Assembly (NCBI GenBank): GCA_963750495.1
Contig: CAVVQV010000006.1
Coordinates: 310,001-374,000, forward strand
Direction: 5' to 3'
Origin: JANLYC01 sp963750495
GTDB taxonomy: Bacteria > Actinomycetota > Actinomycetes > Propionibacteriales > Nocardioidaceae
DNA: 64,000 bases
Below the pieces are notes generated by a model. That model was given only the letters and a program-made list of their open reading frames with translations. It did not search any database and was not told the origin of the DNA. The position numbers and the translations under genes were made by a program. Below are positions 1 through 10,000 of this stretch, piece by piece (the stretch's first letter is position 1; every line of letters starts with the position of its first letter).

Positions 1-1488
1 GCGCAGCGCTATACCGGGTTGGCCGACGTCGCCCTCGATGACGTGTCCGTCGCCTGTATGCCGCTGACGATCGACGACCGCTGCACCGGCGTCCTCGCCT
101 TGACCTTTCCGTTGTACCGAGACCTCAGCGACCAGGGCGAGCTGTCATTCCTGGCGAGCCTGGCCGACGCCTGTGCCCAGGCGATGGACCGCGCCCGAGC
201 GTTGGCGGAGTCCAAGCAGAAGGCCGAAACGCTGCAGTTCCTCGCGGATGCGTCGGCCGTCTTTGCGGTGAGCCTTGATGCCAGGTCGACGCTGGTCAGC
301 CTGGCCGACCTGCTGGTGCCCCGGCTTGCCGATTGGTGCAACATCCAGACAGTGGACGGCGACCGGCTGGTGAACGTCGCGCTCGCGCACGTCGATCCCG
401 AGAAGGTCGACTTCGGGAAGGCCTGGCAGCGGCTTTACCCGACGAGTCTCGAAGTCGAGAGTGCCGTGTCCCGCGTGGTCCGTTCCGGAACTCCCGAGCT
501 GTTTCCCGATATCACTGACGAGATGCTCGCTGCCGCCACCGAGCATCAGCGCGATGCCAGCCGGGCGCTGGGATTCGTCAGCGCCCTCATGGTTCCCCTC
601 ACCGGTCCGAACGGCACGTTCGGCGCCATCACGCTGCTGTATGCGGAGTCGAGCCGGCACTACGACGAGGACGACCTGATGCTCGCGACCGAGCTGGCGG
701 GACGGGCCGCGCTGGCCGTCGAACGTGCCCGGCAGTTCGACCTGCAGACCGGACAGCTCGCCCGCATCACGCGGATCGCCGAGACGGCCCAGCACGCCAT
801 CCTGGCCCCCGTGCCGGCACGAGTGGGACCCGTGCGACTGGCCGGGAGCTACGTCAGCGCCGCGCGAGAGGCCCTTGTGGGTGGAGATCTCTACGAGGTC
901 GTGGCCGCGGAGGGCACGGTCCGCATGTTGGTCGGCGACGTCCGGGGCAAGGGACTCGAGGCGGTTCGGCTGGCCACGGTCGTGCTGGGCTTCTTCCGCT
1001 CTGCCGCGGTCGAGTCGCGCAACCTCGCCTGGCTGGCGCGCCAGCTCGAGGCCCGCCTGCTCCCGTACCTCGGCGATGAGGACTTCGTCACCGCAGTGAT
1101 GGTCGAGATCTCGAGCGACGGGATGTGCTCACTCGTGAGTTGTGGGCATCCCGCCCCACTGCTCGCCCGCGACGGGTCGCTCACCGAGCTGGAGTGCGAG
1201 CCCTGCCCGCCCCTGGGGCTCGGTGCTCGACCGGAGCCGAGCCAGATCGAGCTCGTCCGGGGCGACCGACTGCTGCTCTACACCGACGGTCTGATCGAGG
1301 CACGCGACCCCAACGGCGACTACGCGGACCTGATGGAAACCGCGCTTCCCCTGCACAAGGGCAGCCTCGGGGCCGGCCTGCAAGGAATCCTGACGAGGCT
1401 CCGCGCCAAGACCGGCGGAGATCTCAACGACGACCTGGCACTGCTCGCGGCCGAGTATGACCCGGAGCCCGCAGATCGTCGACGTTGA
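1..1488 (+). CDS. GAF - PP2C (SpoIIE/RsbU-type) serine phosphatase, 5' truncated by window edge
   Basis: The frame is already open at base 1, so the true start lies outside the window. The visible 495 residues hold the tail of one GAF-like domain (1-70), a second GAF domain (about 80-240) and a SpoIIE/RsbU-type PP2C domain (about 255-485). Metal-binding acidic motifs are seen in GGDLYEV (about residue 294), GDVRGKG (about 312), YTDGLIEARD and the final DDLALL. Family members dephosphorylate anti-anti-sigma (STAS) proteins when their sensory domains receive a signal. No STAS partner is adjacent, although an RsbW-like kinase (42087-42524) and a SigB/F-type sigma factor (61310-62215) lie elsewhere in the window. 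Domain call is firm; substrate and signal are unknown. Confidence 0.9.
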   Translation, partial: AQRYTGLADVALDDVSVACMPLTIDDRCTGVLALTFPLYRDLSDQGELSFLASLADACAQAMDRARALAESKQKAETLQFLADASAVFAVSLDARSTLVSLADLLVPRLADWCNIQTVDGDRLVNVALAHVDPEKVDFGKAWQRLYPTSLEVESAVSRVVRSGTPELFPDITDEMLAAATEHQRDASRALGFVSALMVPLTGPNGTFGAITLLYAESSRHYDEDDLMLATELAGRAALAVERARQFDLQTGQLARITRIAETAQHAILAPVPARVGPVRLAGSYVSAAREALVGGDLYEVVAAEGTVRMLVGDVRGKGLEAVRLATVVLGFFRSAAVESRNLAWLARQLEARLLPYLGDEDFVTAVMVEISSDGMCSLVSCGHPAPLLARDGSLTELECEPCPPLGLGARPEPSQIELVRGDRLLLYTDGLIEARDPNGDYADLMETALPLHKGSLGAGLQGILTRLRAKTGGDLNDDLALLAAEYDPEPADRRR

Positions 1489-1514
1489 CCGGACGCCGGC
1501 CTGACCGACCTGGG

Positions 1515-1533
1515 GTGAGCGGACTCCGCTCAC
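1515..1533. terminator. Bidirectional hairpin between convergent genes
   Basis: Arms GTGAGCGGA and TCCGCTCAC are perfectly complementary around one central base, so the realistic loop is 3-5 nt. It lies between the stop codons of the phosphatase and of thioredoxin. No T-tract follows, as is common in high-GC actinobacteria. Confidence 0.5.
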
Positions 1534-1564
1534 TCGCACGGACGCCGCGGGCGAACAGGTCGAC

Positions 1565-1933
1565 TCAGGAGGAGGACTGCTGGGCGGCGATCTTCGCCCG
1601 GATGTCGTCCATGTCTGCCTCACGCACGGCCGCGATGACCTGCTCGAGCGCGGGTGCGGGGAGTGCGCCCGGCTGGGCGAAGAGCAGGATGCCGTCGCGG
1701 AACGCCATCAACGTGGGGATCGAGCTGATGGCCAGTCCGCCGGCCAGCTCCTGCTCGGCCTCGGTGTCGACCTTCTTGAACGTGATGTCCGGGTGCGCTT
1801 CGGATGCCGACTCGAAGATCGGACCGAACTGACGGCACGGTCCGCACCACTCGGCCCAGAAGTCGATCAACACGATGCCGTCGGCCTCGACGGTCTCCTT
1901 GAAGGTGTCCATGGTCAGTTCGGTCGTGCTCAT
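1565..1933 (-). CDS. trxA: Thioredoxin
   Basis: A 122-residue cytoplasmic thioredoxin. The redox motif WCGPC is at residues 29-33 and the conserved cis-proline lies in the SSIPTLM segment near residue 72. Length and fold cover a complete single thioredoxin domain with a short Ser-rich C-terminal tail. No signal peptide is present, so it reduces cytoplasmic disulfides. It is transcribed alone and ends against the upstream phosphatase. Whether it is the main thioredoxin of the cell cannot be told, because no trxB (thioredoxin reductase) is adjacent. Confidence 0.95.
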   Translation of the reverse strand: MSTTELTMDTFKETVEADGIVLIDFWAEWCGPCRQFGPIFESASEAHPDITFKKVDTEAEQELAGGLAISSIPTLMAFRDGILLFAQPGALPAPALEQVIAAVREADMDDIRAKIAAQQSSS

Positions 1934-2058
1934 GCGGCAAAACTCCTGGTCGTCGTACGGGGTGCGGCCACGAGCCGCGACTACGGGAGGCCTCTCACGT
2001 CGGCCTCACAATCCCTTTCAACAGGGCCAACGGCCGAGATGTTCCCCGGTCGGTTGGG

Positions 2059-3303
2059 TCAACGGGTGTGTTGGGACGCGACATTTCTGGAGACGACGGT
2101 GTTGCGACCGTTGCGCTTGGCGTCGTACAACGCCCGGTCGGCCCAGGCGAGGGCTTCGGAGAGCTCGATGGGCCCGTTGGCCGACGAATCAGCGGCTGCC
2201 ACTCCGACACTGACGGTGAGCGGGGGGCCGGACATGGCGGCGATGGCCAACCTGAGGCGCTCAGCGACCTGGTCCGCCTCGGCCCGACTCGCCTCGACGA
2301 GCAGGACGGCGAACTCCTCGCCTCCGAAGCGGCACACCAGGTCCGGCTTGCGAATGTTCTGGCGGAGGACATCCGCGGTGCGGACGAGCGCTTCGTCTCC
2401 GCCCAGGTGGCCGTGGGTCTCGTTGTACAGCCCGAAATGGTCCAGGTCGACGAACAGAACTGCCCATGGGCTGCCTTCGCGTTCCATCCGTTCCCGCTCG
2501 AGGGCGCTGAGCGAGCGCCAGGCCTCGTACCGGAGCAGACCCGTCTTGGTGTCGGTGGTGGCCTCGATCCGAAGCGGCTCGAAAACCACCGCTTGCTGGA
2601 CGAAACCGAAGACTGGCACGAAGAAGATCCCGAGCCAGGGCGAGTGCGACAGGACCAGCACCGACAGCGCGCCGAGGGACAGCAGCCCGAACTCAGTGAG
2701 GTAGAAGACCGGAGACTCGAGGGTGGCGCGTAGCCAGACCTCCTGCTCCGCGTGGTTGATCCTCGAGACGACGGTGAAGAGCGCGGACTCCACGGCCAGG
2801 AACGCGAGGATCGAGATCAGCAGCGCAAGGAGCGCCTCCCGGTCGGCGTCAATGGACAACACCGTCGAGTCCAACCGGAGCGCCTCGGAGGCCGCCAGCG
2901 CCGCCAAGGTCACGAAGGCGGCGGACCCTGCCCACTTCCAGATCGGTGGACGAACACCTCTCCAGTACACATGTGCGTAGGTGATGGGGACGATGAGCAG
3001 CAGCCAGGCGGGATGGATGGCCAGGACGACGGCGAACGCCCACACCGACAGAGCTTTGTGCGGCCGCTGCTCGACGCGGGTGCGCCCCTCGACGAGCCAG
3101 CCGGCCTCGACACTCAGGATCGAGCACGCGAGGATCACCGCCGCCACGACCGGCTCTGTGATGCCGCTGCCCAGTCCTCCGTTGCTCGCGGCGAACGGCG
3201 GGAGCACGACCGCGAGAGCGATCGCCGCGATGACGAGCGCCTGCGCTCCGGCGGCCGCTTCCGACAGCCGGACACCGGGCCGAGTCTCCTGCGGCGTCGT
3301 CAT
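2059..3303 (-). CDS. Membrane-anchored diguanylate cyclase (GGDEF)
   Basis: I start at the ATG reading MTTPQETRPG; an upstream in-frame extension is Arg-rich and unlikely. Residues 20-250 contain about seven hydrophobic segments forming an integral membrane sensor region. Residues 255-410 form a GGDEF domain with the signature GGEEF at 327-331, preceded by an RxxD inhibitory site (RKPD, 318-321) exactly five residues upstream. The protein should make cyclic di-GMP from two GTP and be product-inhibited. The membrane half matches no sensor I can name, so the signal is unknown. No phosphodiesterase is nearby. Confidence 0.88.
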   Translation of the reverse strand: MTTPQETRPGVRLSEAAAGAQALVIAAIALAVVLPPFAASNGGLGSGITEPVVAAVILACSILSVEAGWLVEGRTRVEQRPHKALSVWAFAVVLAIHPAWLLLIVPITYAHVYWRGVRPPIWKWAGSAAFVTLAALAASEALRLDSTVLSIDADREALLALLISILAFLAVESALFTVVSRINHAEQEVWLRATLESPVFYLTEFGLLSLGALSVLVLSHSPWLGIFFVPVFGFVQQAVVFEPLRIEATTDTKTGLLRYEAWRSLSALERERMEREGSPWAVLFVDLDHFGLYNETHGHLGGDEALVRTADVLRQNIRKPDLVCRFGGEEFAVLLVEASRAEADQVAERLRLAIAAMSGPPLTVSVGVAAADSSANGPIELSEALAWADRALYDAKRNGRNTVVSRNVASQHTR

Positions 3304-3361
3304 CCGTGCGTGTCGGCTCACCTCGCCAGTGTGGCGTATCGCATACCCGCGACCAGGGATT

Positions 3362-3916
3362 TCAGCCCTTGAGCGGCACGTAGTGCTGAACGGTGACCCC
3401 GTTGGGGAGGTTGGTGACGGCGGTCTTTTCGAGCGTGACACGCTGCGCGTTCGCGAACAGCCGCTTGCGTCCGTCGCCGAGGACGATCGGGTGCAGCATC
3501 AGCTTGTACTCGTCGATCAGACCCGCGTTGGTCAGCGTGTCGACGAGCTGACCGCTTCCGCCGATGAGCAGATCGCCGCCATCCGTCCGCTTGAGCTCGG
3601 TGACGGTGTCGATCACGTCTCCGGTCATGATCGTGGCGTTCCACGTGGCGTCGCCCTGGGAGAGGGTGCGCGAGGCGACATACTTGGGCATCGAGTTCAT
3701 CTTGTGAGCGAAGTCGCCCAGCTCCCCCATGCTGGGCCAGGCGCGGGCGAAGCCTTCGTAGGTGAGCCGTCCGAGCAGCAAGGCGTCGGACTTGAACAGC
3801 TCCTCAGACTTGTACTCGCCGGCCTGGTCCGAGAAGAACGGCAGAGACCACTCCCCCGGCTCGTCGATGAAGCCGTCCAGGCTGACGTAGATGGAGGCGA
3901 CGATGCGGCGCGACAT
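3362..3916 (-). CDS. Dihydrofolate reductase-family (RibD C-terminal-like) protein
   Basis: A 184-residue single-domain protein of the DHFR/RibD C-terminal fold. It starts RRIVASIYVSLDGFI, continues with LLLGRLTYEGFA and has the cofactor-side GGSGQLVDTL and HPIVLGDGRKRLF motifs typical of the YyaP/YwjB group. These NADPH-binding reductases rarely act in folate synthesis and most have no known substrate. The chosen ATG is preceded by AGGA at proper spacing; an upstream in-frame ATG would add 18 unrelated residues. It is cotranscribed at most with the diguanylate cyclase downstream (58-bp gap). Confidence 0.85.
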   Translation of the reverse strand: MSRRIVASIYVSLDGFIDEPGEWSLPFFSDQAGEYKSEELFKSDALLLGRLTYEGFARAWPSMGELGDFAHKMNSMPKYVASRTLSQGDATWNATIMTGDVIDTVTELKRTDGGDLLIGGSGQLVDTLTNAGLIDEYKLMLHPIVLGDGRKRLFANAQRVTLEKTAVTNLPNGVTVQHYVPLKG

Positions 3917-4011
3917 GGCAGATCCTGCTTTCGGTTGGCCGGGTTCGTGGGTGTTGGGTGAATAGACCACTCGGGCGCGCAGACCTCATCGGGTGCCCGT
4001 CCTGCAACCGC

Positions 4012-4644
4012 TCAGCCGGCGTGGGTGCTGACCCAGTCGAGGAAAGGCCGGCCCTGCCGCCAGTCCTTGCGGATACGCGTGAGCAGCTGGGGCGTGTGGA
4101 TCATCTGTTCGAAGCCGTAGGACCGGCCCAACGTCATGGACTTGTGTCGGAGCAGGTCGATCCGTGGATGCGCAGTGTCGTAGCCGCGAGGGGCCGTCTT
4201 CAACGTCTCCCCACCGAGCTCCCATCCCTTGCCGACCAGGCCGGCGATGAGTCTCGCGAACTCGGACCCGATGCGCTCATCGTCGATGGCCATCCGGATC
4301 CGGGCCAACCGGTCCGACGGTGCGTCGTAGTACCCGACCCCGACGCGGACACCTGCTGCGGACACCTGGACGTACCAGCCGGTGGACGGGCCGGACTCGA
4401 CGAACGCTCCCTGGGCCGTCTTGTAGGGCGTCTTGTCCTTCGCGAACCGGACGTCCCGGTAAGGACGGAAGACCTTTGCCTCGCCGAACTCGTCCTGCAG
4501 GGCAGCCGCCAGGGCAAGCATCGGCGCTTTGACCGAACGGTCGTAGATCTCTTTGTGGGCCGCCCAGAAGCTCTTGCTGTTGTCCATCTCGAGGTCGTCG
4601 TAGAAGTCGAGCGCTTCGGTCGGGAAGCCGGTGAACGTCGTCAT
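4012..4644 (-). CDS. DUF2461 (TIGR02453) family protein
   Basis: The 210-residue protein begins FTGFPTEALDFYDDLEMDNS and contains FRPYRDVRFAKDKTPYKT and the GWYVQVSAAGVRVGVGYYD stretch, the hallmarks of the DUF2461/TIGR02453 family. The biochemical role of this family is unknown. It is a cytoplasmic, full-length copy. It lies divergent from the ArsR operon, with 81 bp between the start codons, and 95 bp upstream of the DHFR-like gene in the same direction. Confidence 0.85.
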   Translation of the reverse strand: MTTFTGFPTEALDFYDDLEMDNSKSFWAAHKEIYDRSVKAPMLALAAALQDEFGEAKVFRPYRDVRFAKDKTPYKTAQGAFVESGPSTGWYVQVSAAGVRVGVGYYDAPSDRLARIRMAIDDERIGSEFARLIAGLVGKGWELGGETLKTAPRGYDTAHPRIDLLRHKSMTLGRSYGFEQMIHTPQLLTRIRKDWRQGRPFLDWVSTHAG

Positions 4645-4694
4645 GGTGGCACCAGGCTACGAGCGACGCATACGGTGCAGGACGCGGCCTTGCC

Positions 4695-4720
4695 ATTGTT
4701 TACTATGTAGCGTATTGTTT
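4695..4720 (+). promoter_or_regulatory. arsR promoter region with direct repeats
   Basis: ATTGTTT occurs at 4695-4701 and again at 4714-4720, 19 bp apart. TATTGT at 4713-4718 sits 7 nt before the ATG, the arrangement of a -10 box for a leaderless mRNA, and no ribosome binding site is seen. The repeats overlap the expected -35 and -10, so they could be an ArsR operator for autoregulation. This is inference from position. Confidence 0.4.
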
Positions 4721-4725
4721 GCGAG

Positions 4726-5082
4726 ATGGTAAATCAATCGCTGCGCGACGCCCGCGCCTTCGACCTGGTCTTCCTGGCGCTCGCGGACCAATCCCGTCGC
4801 AGCATCTTGGCTCAGCTGGCCGAGCACGGCTCGCTCAGCATCGGGGAGGCGAGCTCCAACCTGACGCTGTCCCCAGCGGGGATCACGAAGCACGTCAAGG
4901 TGCTGGAGGAGGCCGGTCTCGTCACACGGCGACTCGACGGTCGTCGTCACATCCTGAGCCTGGAGTCCGAGCGTCTCCTGCTGGCGACCGACTGGATCGA
5001 TCGCTACCGCCGCATGTGGACCCAAAGCGTCGACCGTCTCGCCGCGCTCGCCGCAGAGATCGAAGGAGCCCAGAACCCATGA
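4726..5082 (+). CDS. ArsR/SmtB-family transcriptional regulator
   Basis: A 118-residue winged-helix protein. The recognition region reads LSIGEASSNLTLSPAGITKHVKVLEEAGLVTRR, typical of ArsR-family repressors. No cysteine is present, so the classical metal-sensing CxC site of ArsR/SmtB is missing and metal sensing is unlikely. It overlaps the next gene by ATGA. ArsR plus SRPBCC (AHSA1) pairs are a common bacterial arrangement in which the regulator controls its own operon. The ligand is unknown. Confidence 0.9.
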   Translation: MVNQSLRDARAFDLVFLALADQSRRSILAQLAEHGSLSIGEASSNLTLSPAGITKHVKVLEEAGLVTRRLDGRRHILSLESERLLLATDWIDRYRRMWTQSVDRLAALAAEIEGAQNP

Positions 5083-5537
5083 CGTCACCAACCGAGCTGT
5101 CCCTCGCGGTCGACCGCGTCATCGACGCCAGTCCCGAGACCGTTTTCCGACTGTTGACCGAGCCGGCCCTGTATGCCGAGTGGTTCGGCCCCGAAGGCGC
5201 GGAGGTCTCGGTCGAAGAGCTTGACCTACGCCTGGGCGGGCGACTCGGACTGGCGATCTCGCTCCCCGCCATGGATCTGGTCATCCGCATCGAGGGGTTC
5301 TACGAGGTCATCGAGCCACCCTTGCGACTGGTCCACACCTGGCGATCGATGGACGAAGAACTGGTGACCACAGTGTCTTTCGAGCTCGAGCCGCAGGGAA
5401 GCCGGACCCGGCTGTCGATCACGCATCGCGGGTTCGTCGACCCCGTCGACCTCGAGCAGAACGAGGCCGGTTGGGATGCCCACCTCGTCACCCTGGCCGA
5501 GCTCGCCACCGCCGTCGATGCGGGCCACCGCTCATGA
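5079..5537 (+). CDS. SRPBCC / AHSA1-like protein
   Basis: A 152-residue START-like protein, starting LSLAVDRVIDASPETVFRLL, with the family signatures TEPALYAEWFGPEG and LVHTWRSMDE and the C-terminal helix segment NEAGWDAHLVTLAEL. The fold forms a hydrophobic ligand cavity; the ligand cannot be predicted. The start is fixed by the ATGA overlap with arsR, indicating translational coupling. Its own stop lies 41 bp before the next gene in the operon. Confidence 0.88.
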   Translation: MTSPTELSLAVDRVIDASPETVFRLLTEPALYAEWFGPEGAEVSVEELDLRLGGRLGLAISLPAMDLVIRIEGFYEVIEPPLRLVHTWRSMDEELVTTVSFELEPQGSRTRLSITHRGFVDPVDLEQNEAGWDAHLVTLAELATAVDAGHRS

Positions 5538-5578
5538 CCGATCAACGCGCACACCCCCAAGCGGAAGGAAGCCCGCCG

Positions 5579-6205
5579 ATGAATCCGCACGACGCCTTCG
5601 AGCAAGCCCTGGATCAGCTACAACAGGTGGTCGACACACTTCCCGACTCCCGGACCGAACGGTCCGGCCCCACCCCCTGCAGCGAGTTCACGGTCGACCA
5701 GCTGATGGACCACATCCTGTGGACTCATGACCTGCTGCTGCAGGCCGCCGGGGGTCGGCCACCGCCCGCGGGCACCGGCACGATCGCCGAACGCCACGCT
5801 GTCGTGGCGGCCGCCGCGGTGAACGCCTGGAACAGCCGCGGGATCGAAGGCACCGTTCAGCTCAACGGTGAGCTCGAGCTGCCGGCGGCTTTCGCGCTGT
5901 CCCTGCACACACTGGAAGCGTTCGTCCACTCCTGGGATCTGGCCAGCGCCGTGGGACACGAATTCGCTCCCGAGGCTCACCTCACGAACTATGTGTCGGA
6001 GGTTGCCCGCATCGTGGTCTCGGACGACGCCCGAGGCGAGCAGGAGGACGCCGCATTCGCAGCGGCCGTGCTGGTGTCCCCCTCGGAGACCGAGCTGAGC
6101 AGGCTCATCGCGTACACCGGACGCGATCCGTGGTGGAACCTCCGGGTCACCGACGAGCGCACGGCTTTCTGGCCCCCCGACACGTCAGCGAGAACCACGT
6201 CGTGA
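5579..6205 (+). CDS. TIGR03086-family metal-binding (DinB-like) protein
   Basis: The protein of 208 residues has the four-helix DinB/mycothiol-maleylpyruvate-isomerase fold, with SGPTPCSEFTVDQLMDHILW, HTLEAFVHSWDLA and the late PWWNLRVTDERTAFWP, characteristic of TIGR03086. Putative metal ligands are the histidines of MDHILWTH and FVHSWD. I chose the ATG preceded by GGAAGGAAG at good distance. An alternative ATG at 5534 overlaps the upstream stop (ATGA) and would add 15 residues. It is the last gene of the ArsR operon. DinB-like proteins often conjugate or transfer low-molecular thiols; the substrate here is unknown. Confidence 0.85.
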   Translation: MNPHDAFEQALDQLQQVVDTLPDSRTERSGPTPCSEFTVDQLMDHILWTHDLLLQAAGGRPPPAGTGTIAERHAVVAAAAVNAWNSRGIEGTVQLNGELELPAAFALSLHTLEAFVHSWDLASAVGHEFAPEAHLTNYVSEVARIVVSDDARGEQEDAAFAAAVLVSPSETELSRLIAYTGRDPWWNLRVTDERTAFWPPDTSARTTS

Positions 6206-6454
6206 TGGCGCCAGGCCGCGAGTGAGCGTCCGCGCCGCGCTGCTGTCGACGCCTTCCGCGCCTGGCACCCTTTCCCGTCACACGACGTGACCGCGGCACG
6301 CAGGCCTCGTTTCACGCTGGCCCGAACGCCCGATTTATCCGGACATATCGCCGCCCGGCATTTCACAACCGCTTCACGCGGAAGCTGCATTCTCTTAGAG
6401 ACCTGACCGGCGCATTCACCGCGCTCGGTTCGCTGCGGGATCGATAGGACCGAG

Positions 6455-7081
6455 ATGACCACACAGCTGGACCGTCTGGACAACCAGCGTGCACGGGCCT
6501 TCGCCTCCGCAGGGGTGATCGCCGGGGTGTGCTTCATGGTGTACGGACTCGCGATGGCGATGGGCCTCTTCAACTCCCACCAGTTGATCATTCCTGCTGG
6601 ACCCGGTGGTCAGGTCGCCTACAGCGCCCCGACGGACCAGATCGGCGTTGACGTCGAGTCGAGCTTCGGCGTCGTGGCGGTGGAGTACGTCAAGGCCCTC
6701 GAAGGTCTGTCGAGCCGCTCGCTGGCCGGCGCGACACATGGGGTCCCTGGCCTCGTCGACACCAAGCACGTCCAGGTCCAGGCAGCGTTGTCCGTCACCA
6801 ATCGGAGCAGCGCGCCCCTGAACTTCACCGTCGGCCAGGTCACCCTGCGCGTGACCAGGGGCGGCGAGACCACCACCGTCGAACCGGTCACCGCCGACAT
6901 TCCCGATACCCGAGTGCTGCCGGACGCTGCCATCGAAGGCCACGTGGACTTCGTCATCCCACGACAGCGCGCACAACTGACGTTGGTGTTCCAGGACCCG
7001 GGCCGCACCGACCCGATCCTCCTCGATCTCGGTAGGCCGAACTTCCCCGACCCGGTCGCTGGCCACGACCACACTCACTGA
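6455..7081 (+). CDS. Anchored extracytoplasmic protein of the copper operon, unknown family
   Basis: I do not recognise this 208-residue protein. Residues 18-40 form one hydrophobic segment, with a positively charged N-terminus before it, so the rest is probably outside the cell. Residues 60-195 are rich in Val/Thr strands (for example VQVQAALSVTNRSSAPLNF) and look like a beta-sandwich. The C-terminus ends GHDHTH, a possible metal-binding tail. It is the first gene of the operon and ends 13 bp before the giant multicopper oxidase, which suggests it is an accessory or metal-delivery partner. AGGA precedes the ATG. Confidence 0.6.
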   Translation: MTTQLDRLDNQRARAFASAGVIAGVCFMVYGLAMAMGLFNSHQLIIPAGPGGQVAYSAPTDQIGVDVESSFGVVAVEYVKALEGLSSRSLAGATHGVPGLVDTKHVQVQAALSVTNRSSAPLNFTVGQVTLRVTRGGETTTVEPVTADIPDTRVLPDAAIEGHVDFVIPRQRAQLTLVFQDPGRTDPILLDLGRPNFPDPVAGHDHTH

Positions 7082-7094
7082 AACCGAGTGCCTC

Positions 7095-10000
7095 ATGTGC
7101 AAGCGATGTGACATCACTACGGCGGCGCACCTGTCGATCCGTCCGGATCGCTCTGCCGCGTGGCTGAGCGGCTGCGCCGCGATCTTGACGATCTCCGGTG
7201 CGGGCTGGCTCACCTGGTTCGCCGACCAAGCCACGGTTCGTGGAGCCAGCAGCGCCGATCCGCAACCGGTCGCGGTCTGGCTCCTCACCTCTTGCCTGGC
7301 TCTGCCTGTCGTCATCGTGGCGCTCTGGATAGCTGCCAGACTCGGCCGGTTGGCCGGACGGAGCGTCGGCGACGGCAGGCTCGCCGATACCTTCCTGCTC
7401 ACCTCGGTGGCGCTCGCGGCCTCCGTCGGAGTGGGTGCGGGAGCGCAGGGCGAGCTCGTCCTCGGAGGCGGTGCTGCCTCAGCCGGCGGTCTGGTCGCCT
7501 CAGCCGCGGTGGTCTCGCCGGTTTCCTTCGCAACCCTCCTGCTCGGTGTCGTCGTCACCGCCACGAGCCCGGGGTTCCGAATGCCGTCGTCACGCGCGAT
7601 GTGCGCGACCCTCGCAGGTCTGGCCACGGTCCTTGCCACGGCTGCCCTGCCTCTGACGCCCGCCGGCGCCTCAGCTCCAGGGACGAGCCCGTGCCCGGTC
7701 GGCGCACCACAGAAGTCCTTCGACGTGCAGGCCATCAACGTCGACATTCCGCTGAACCGGTTCGGCGACCATGACCCCAAAGGGGTCATGTACGTCCTGG
7801 ACGATCGCATCTCCGACGTGCGTAACGAAGAGCAGACGCAGCGCGTGTCGATCGGTCTACGCGATGACCCCATCCAACCCCTCGTCATCCGCGCCAACGG
7901 TGGAGACTGCGTCACGATCCGATACAAGAACAACGCTTCCGGGGGTGCCTTCGGCTTGCACATCGACGGGCTCGCCTTCACCAGCGACGACTCCGGCGAC
8001 GCCATCGGTCGCAACGCTCCCTCCAACCCCGGCAACGGCGGGAGTGAGACGTACACGTACTACGTCCCCAACGACCGCCGCCTCGAGGGCTCGCATTACA
8101 TGCATCCCGGACCTGGCTTCCGCGACTTCATCAACCACGGTCTCTTCGGCGGCTTCGTCGTGGAGCCTCCGGGGTCGACCTACCTCGACCCGAACGCACA
8201 GGACGAGTCGAGCGCCAAGACGCTGGAGTCTGGCTGGGAGGCCATCATCAGGCCGGCAGTTGGCGCGGAGTTCCGCGAGAACGTGCAGCTGTACCACGAG
8301 ATCGGGAACGAGAACGAGAAGAGCGCAGTCCTGCAGAAGAACGGCACCCCGGTGCCGTTCGTGGATCCCCACACAGACTCGTACCGGCCCGACACCCGGG
8401 CCATCAACTACCGCACGGAGGGCTTCTTCGACCGGCTGGAGTATGCGTCCGACCAGGAAGCGCACGCCTACAGCTCCTACACGTTCGGCGACCCGGCGAC
8501 ACCGATGCCGCGGGGGTACCAGGCAGACCCGACCAAGTTCCGCATCATGCACGCCGGTGGAGAGATGTTCCATGTCTTCCACATGCACGGTGGCGGTATC
8601 CGATGGCGGATGAACCCGGTGGCCGACCCGACGTTCAGCTATGCCGACACGGGTCTGAACAAGCACCCCCTGGAAGCATCGGACTCAGAGCGTCTCGACT
8701 CCCAGGCATTTGGCCCGGGTGAGTCCTACAACCTCGAAATCGAAGGTGGAGCAGGCGGCGTGCAGCAAGGTGCCGGAGACTTTCTCTTCCACTGCCACAT
8801 CGCCGAGCACTATGTGTCTGGCATGTGGTCGTTCTGGCGGGTCTACAACACCAGGCAGAGCGACTTCGCTCCGCTGGCGGACCGGGTGGCTCCCCCCTGG
8901 CCGGTGGAGTCCGGCGACCTCATCGGCAACACCTACGACGGTCAGCGCCTGACCGCTGACAACCTCGCGTCCTGGATCAAGCCGCAGCTGCCCCCGCCCG
9001 GCCAGCGTCAGAACCACCTCGACGCGACGGTGTGGGACTGGACGACGAACACCAGTGACCCCACGGAGTACCTCGGCGAGCCGGAGGACGCCACCAGCTA
9101 CCCCGACTACTACAACACGGTGTCCGGGCACCCGACCGCGCTCCCGGACGATCACTTCGTCGGTAACCGGCCTGTGCTGACGTTCGACCCACGGACAGGG
9201 CGACCTGCGTACCCGATGATGCGTCCCCACCTCGGCATGCGTCCGCCGTTCTCGGGCAACGGTCACTCCGGAGCCCCTTTCCTCGGCGAGATGGGCGGTA
9301 AGCAGGCCAACCCCAACGTGCTGGCCGACCCGTGGTCGGGGCGCGCCGATGGCATCTGCCCGGGGACGACAGCTCAGGGCAGTCCCACCAAGCTGCGCCG
9401 CTTCAACGTCGTGGCGATCCAACGCTCCGTACAGGTGACGCCGCGCGATGTCGATCCCAACGGGATGATCTACGCGTTGGCGCATGACAAGGCTGCGGTC
9501 ATGAACGGGAGCAAGCCGTTCGAACCACTGGCGCTCCGTACGAACGTGGGCGAGTGCGACGCCGTCACGCTGACCAGCGAACTGAAGGACCCCAACTCCC
9601 AGGTCAACATCCACATCCACCACGTTCAGTTCGACACGCAGGCCTCTGACGGCGTGATCACCGGCATGTCCTACGAGCAGGCCGTCTACCCGTACCAGGC
9701 CAAGGATCCTCAGCTGACGCAAGCCGCGGCACCTGGTGACACGGTCCTGCACCTGTCGAGCGTCACGAAGTTCCAGCCAGGTGTCAGCGTGGGCGTCGGG
9801 TTGGGGACCGAGGGTCCGGACGCCGTGGGCACGGCCAACGCAGACCTGTCGGGCCTGGGTCCTGAAGTCCGGACGATCACGGCGATCGACCGGGCGGCGA
9901 AGACGGTGACCCTGTCGGATCCGCTGACCGCGGCTCACCCTGCTGGGCAGTGGGCCGGCACTGAGTTCGTGCAGTACCGGTGGTACCCGGACGTCGATCT

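Noticed and set aside
5989..6591. A 200-codon frame antisense across the gap before the copper operon
   Set aside because: Overlaps two supported genes on the opposite strand and shows no family motif.
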